This document shows positions 63,911 through 64,000 of a stretch of 64,000 nucleotides of DNA, in pieces. The notes beneath the pieces are model-generated. The model did not search any database. It saw only the letters and a program-made list of their open reading frames with translations, and had not been told where the DNA came from. Within the stretch, counting starts at the first letter, position 1, and the number at the start of each line of letters is the position of its first letter. The DNA comes from Sinorhizobium mexicanum (GTDB lineage Bacteria > Pseudomonadota > Alphaproteobacteria > Rhizobiales > Rhizobiaceae). The stretch is taken from assembly GCF_013488225.1 (NCBI RefSeq), contig NZ_CP041241.1, positions 62,001 through 126,000 on the forward strand, in the 5' to 3' direction. The translations under genes were made by a program, and so were the position numbers.

Positions 63911-63996
63911 CAGGGCGCGCAAAGGACGCTGTAGCACTTTGAATTGCTGCATGTTTTTGTCCTTAAATCGGCTACGATTTAAGGAAACATGCAGTA
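63892..63996. repeat. Mosaic repeat family C, full-length inverted copy
   Basis: Complete element in inverted order: second palindrome ACAGCGCCGCGCGTC...GGACGCTGTAG (63892-63934), linker CACTTTGAATT, then the first palindrome from GCTGCATG to CATGCAGTAGC with the CCTTAAATCG...CGATTTAAGG stem. It matches 6231-6335 in reverse and overlaps the stop of the aldehyde dehydrogenase gene. Confidence 0.8.
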
Positions 63997-64000
63997 GCTG

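Overview
The window reads as a gene-dense, GC-rich alphaproteobacterial replicon, most likely Ensifer/Sinorhizobium or a close Rhizobiaceae relative. The evidence is the fdoGHI-fdhE-selA-(Sel1)-selB-selC run, an order I know from S. meliloti pSymA, the wealth of ABC importers for sugars and sugar acids, GTG/TTG starts with strong GGAGG sites, and many short mosaic palindromic repeats of the kind described in Sinorhizobium. The mix of catabolic and accessory genes suits a megaplasmid or chromid. Species and replicon are inferred, not shown.

Layout. 1-6.2 kb: tail of a 5-oxoprolinase-type hydantoinase, a LysR regulator divergent from a glutathione S-transferase, a flavin-binding PNPOx-like protein, selD, and a transglutaminase-like protein. 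6.8-16.9 kb: a complete selenocysteine formate dehydrogenase unit: fdoG with an in-frame UGA and a readable SECIS hairpin, fdoH, fdoI, fdhE, selA, a Sel1-repeat gene, selB, and tRNA-Sec lying inside the 3' end of the selB frame. 17-26.4 kb: hexuronate catabolism (uxuA, GntR, uxaC, a four-gene ABC importer, uxuB). 26.7-34.4 kb: a GT2 glycosyltransferase, a ribose-type ABC importer, decayed LacI and Gfo/Idh/MocA genes, and a 3-hydroxyacyl-CoA dehydrogenase-type SDR. 34.6-45 kb: DUF2934 protein, 5-formyl-THF cyclo-ligase family protein, metB-like enzyme, 1-Cys peroxiredoxin with divergent LysR, cysJ-cysI, and an HPP-CBS membrane protein.

45.1-63.9 kb is the most interesting part. The minus-strand operon suyA-suyB-(UPF0324 exporter)-slcC-comC encodes degradation of 3-sulfolactate to pyruvate and sulfite. 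It faces a GntR/HutC regulator. Next come an SMP-30 lactonase and HpcH/HpaI aldolase (minus strand), and an ABC importer with an SDR, a DgoD-type dehydratase and an aldose 1-epimerase (plus strand). Last is a sulfonate-type ABC importer with a GabD-like aldehyde dehydrogenase. These are the enzyme classes of the sulfo-Entner-Doudoroff pathway for sulfoquinovose (epimerase, SDR dehydrogenase, lactonase, dehydratase, aldolase, sulfolactaldehyde dehydrogenase), followed by a full sulfolactate module. An identical 22-bp motif precedes suyA and the first ABC operon, and a 17/22 match precedes the second ABC operon, which suggests one regulon. The unusual points are the enolase-superfamily dehydratase where the known pathway uses an IlvD/Edd enzyme, the absence of a sulfoquinovosidase in the window, and coupling to sulfite release rather than sulfolactate export. 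The substrate is inferred from gene content, not proven.
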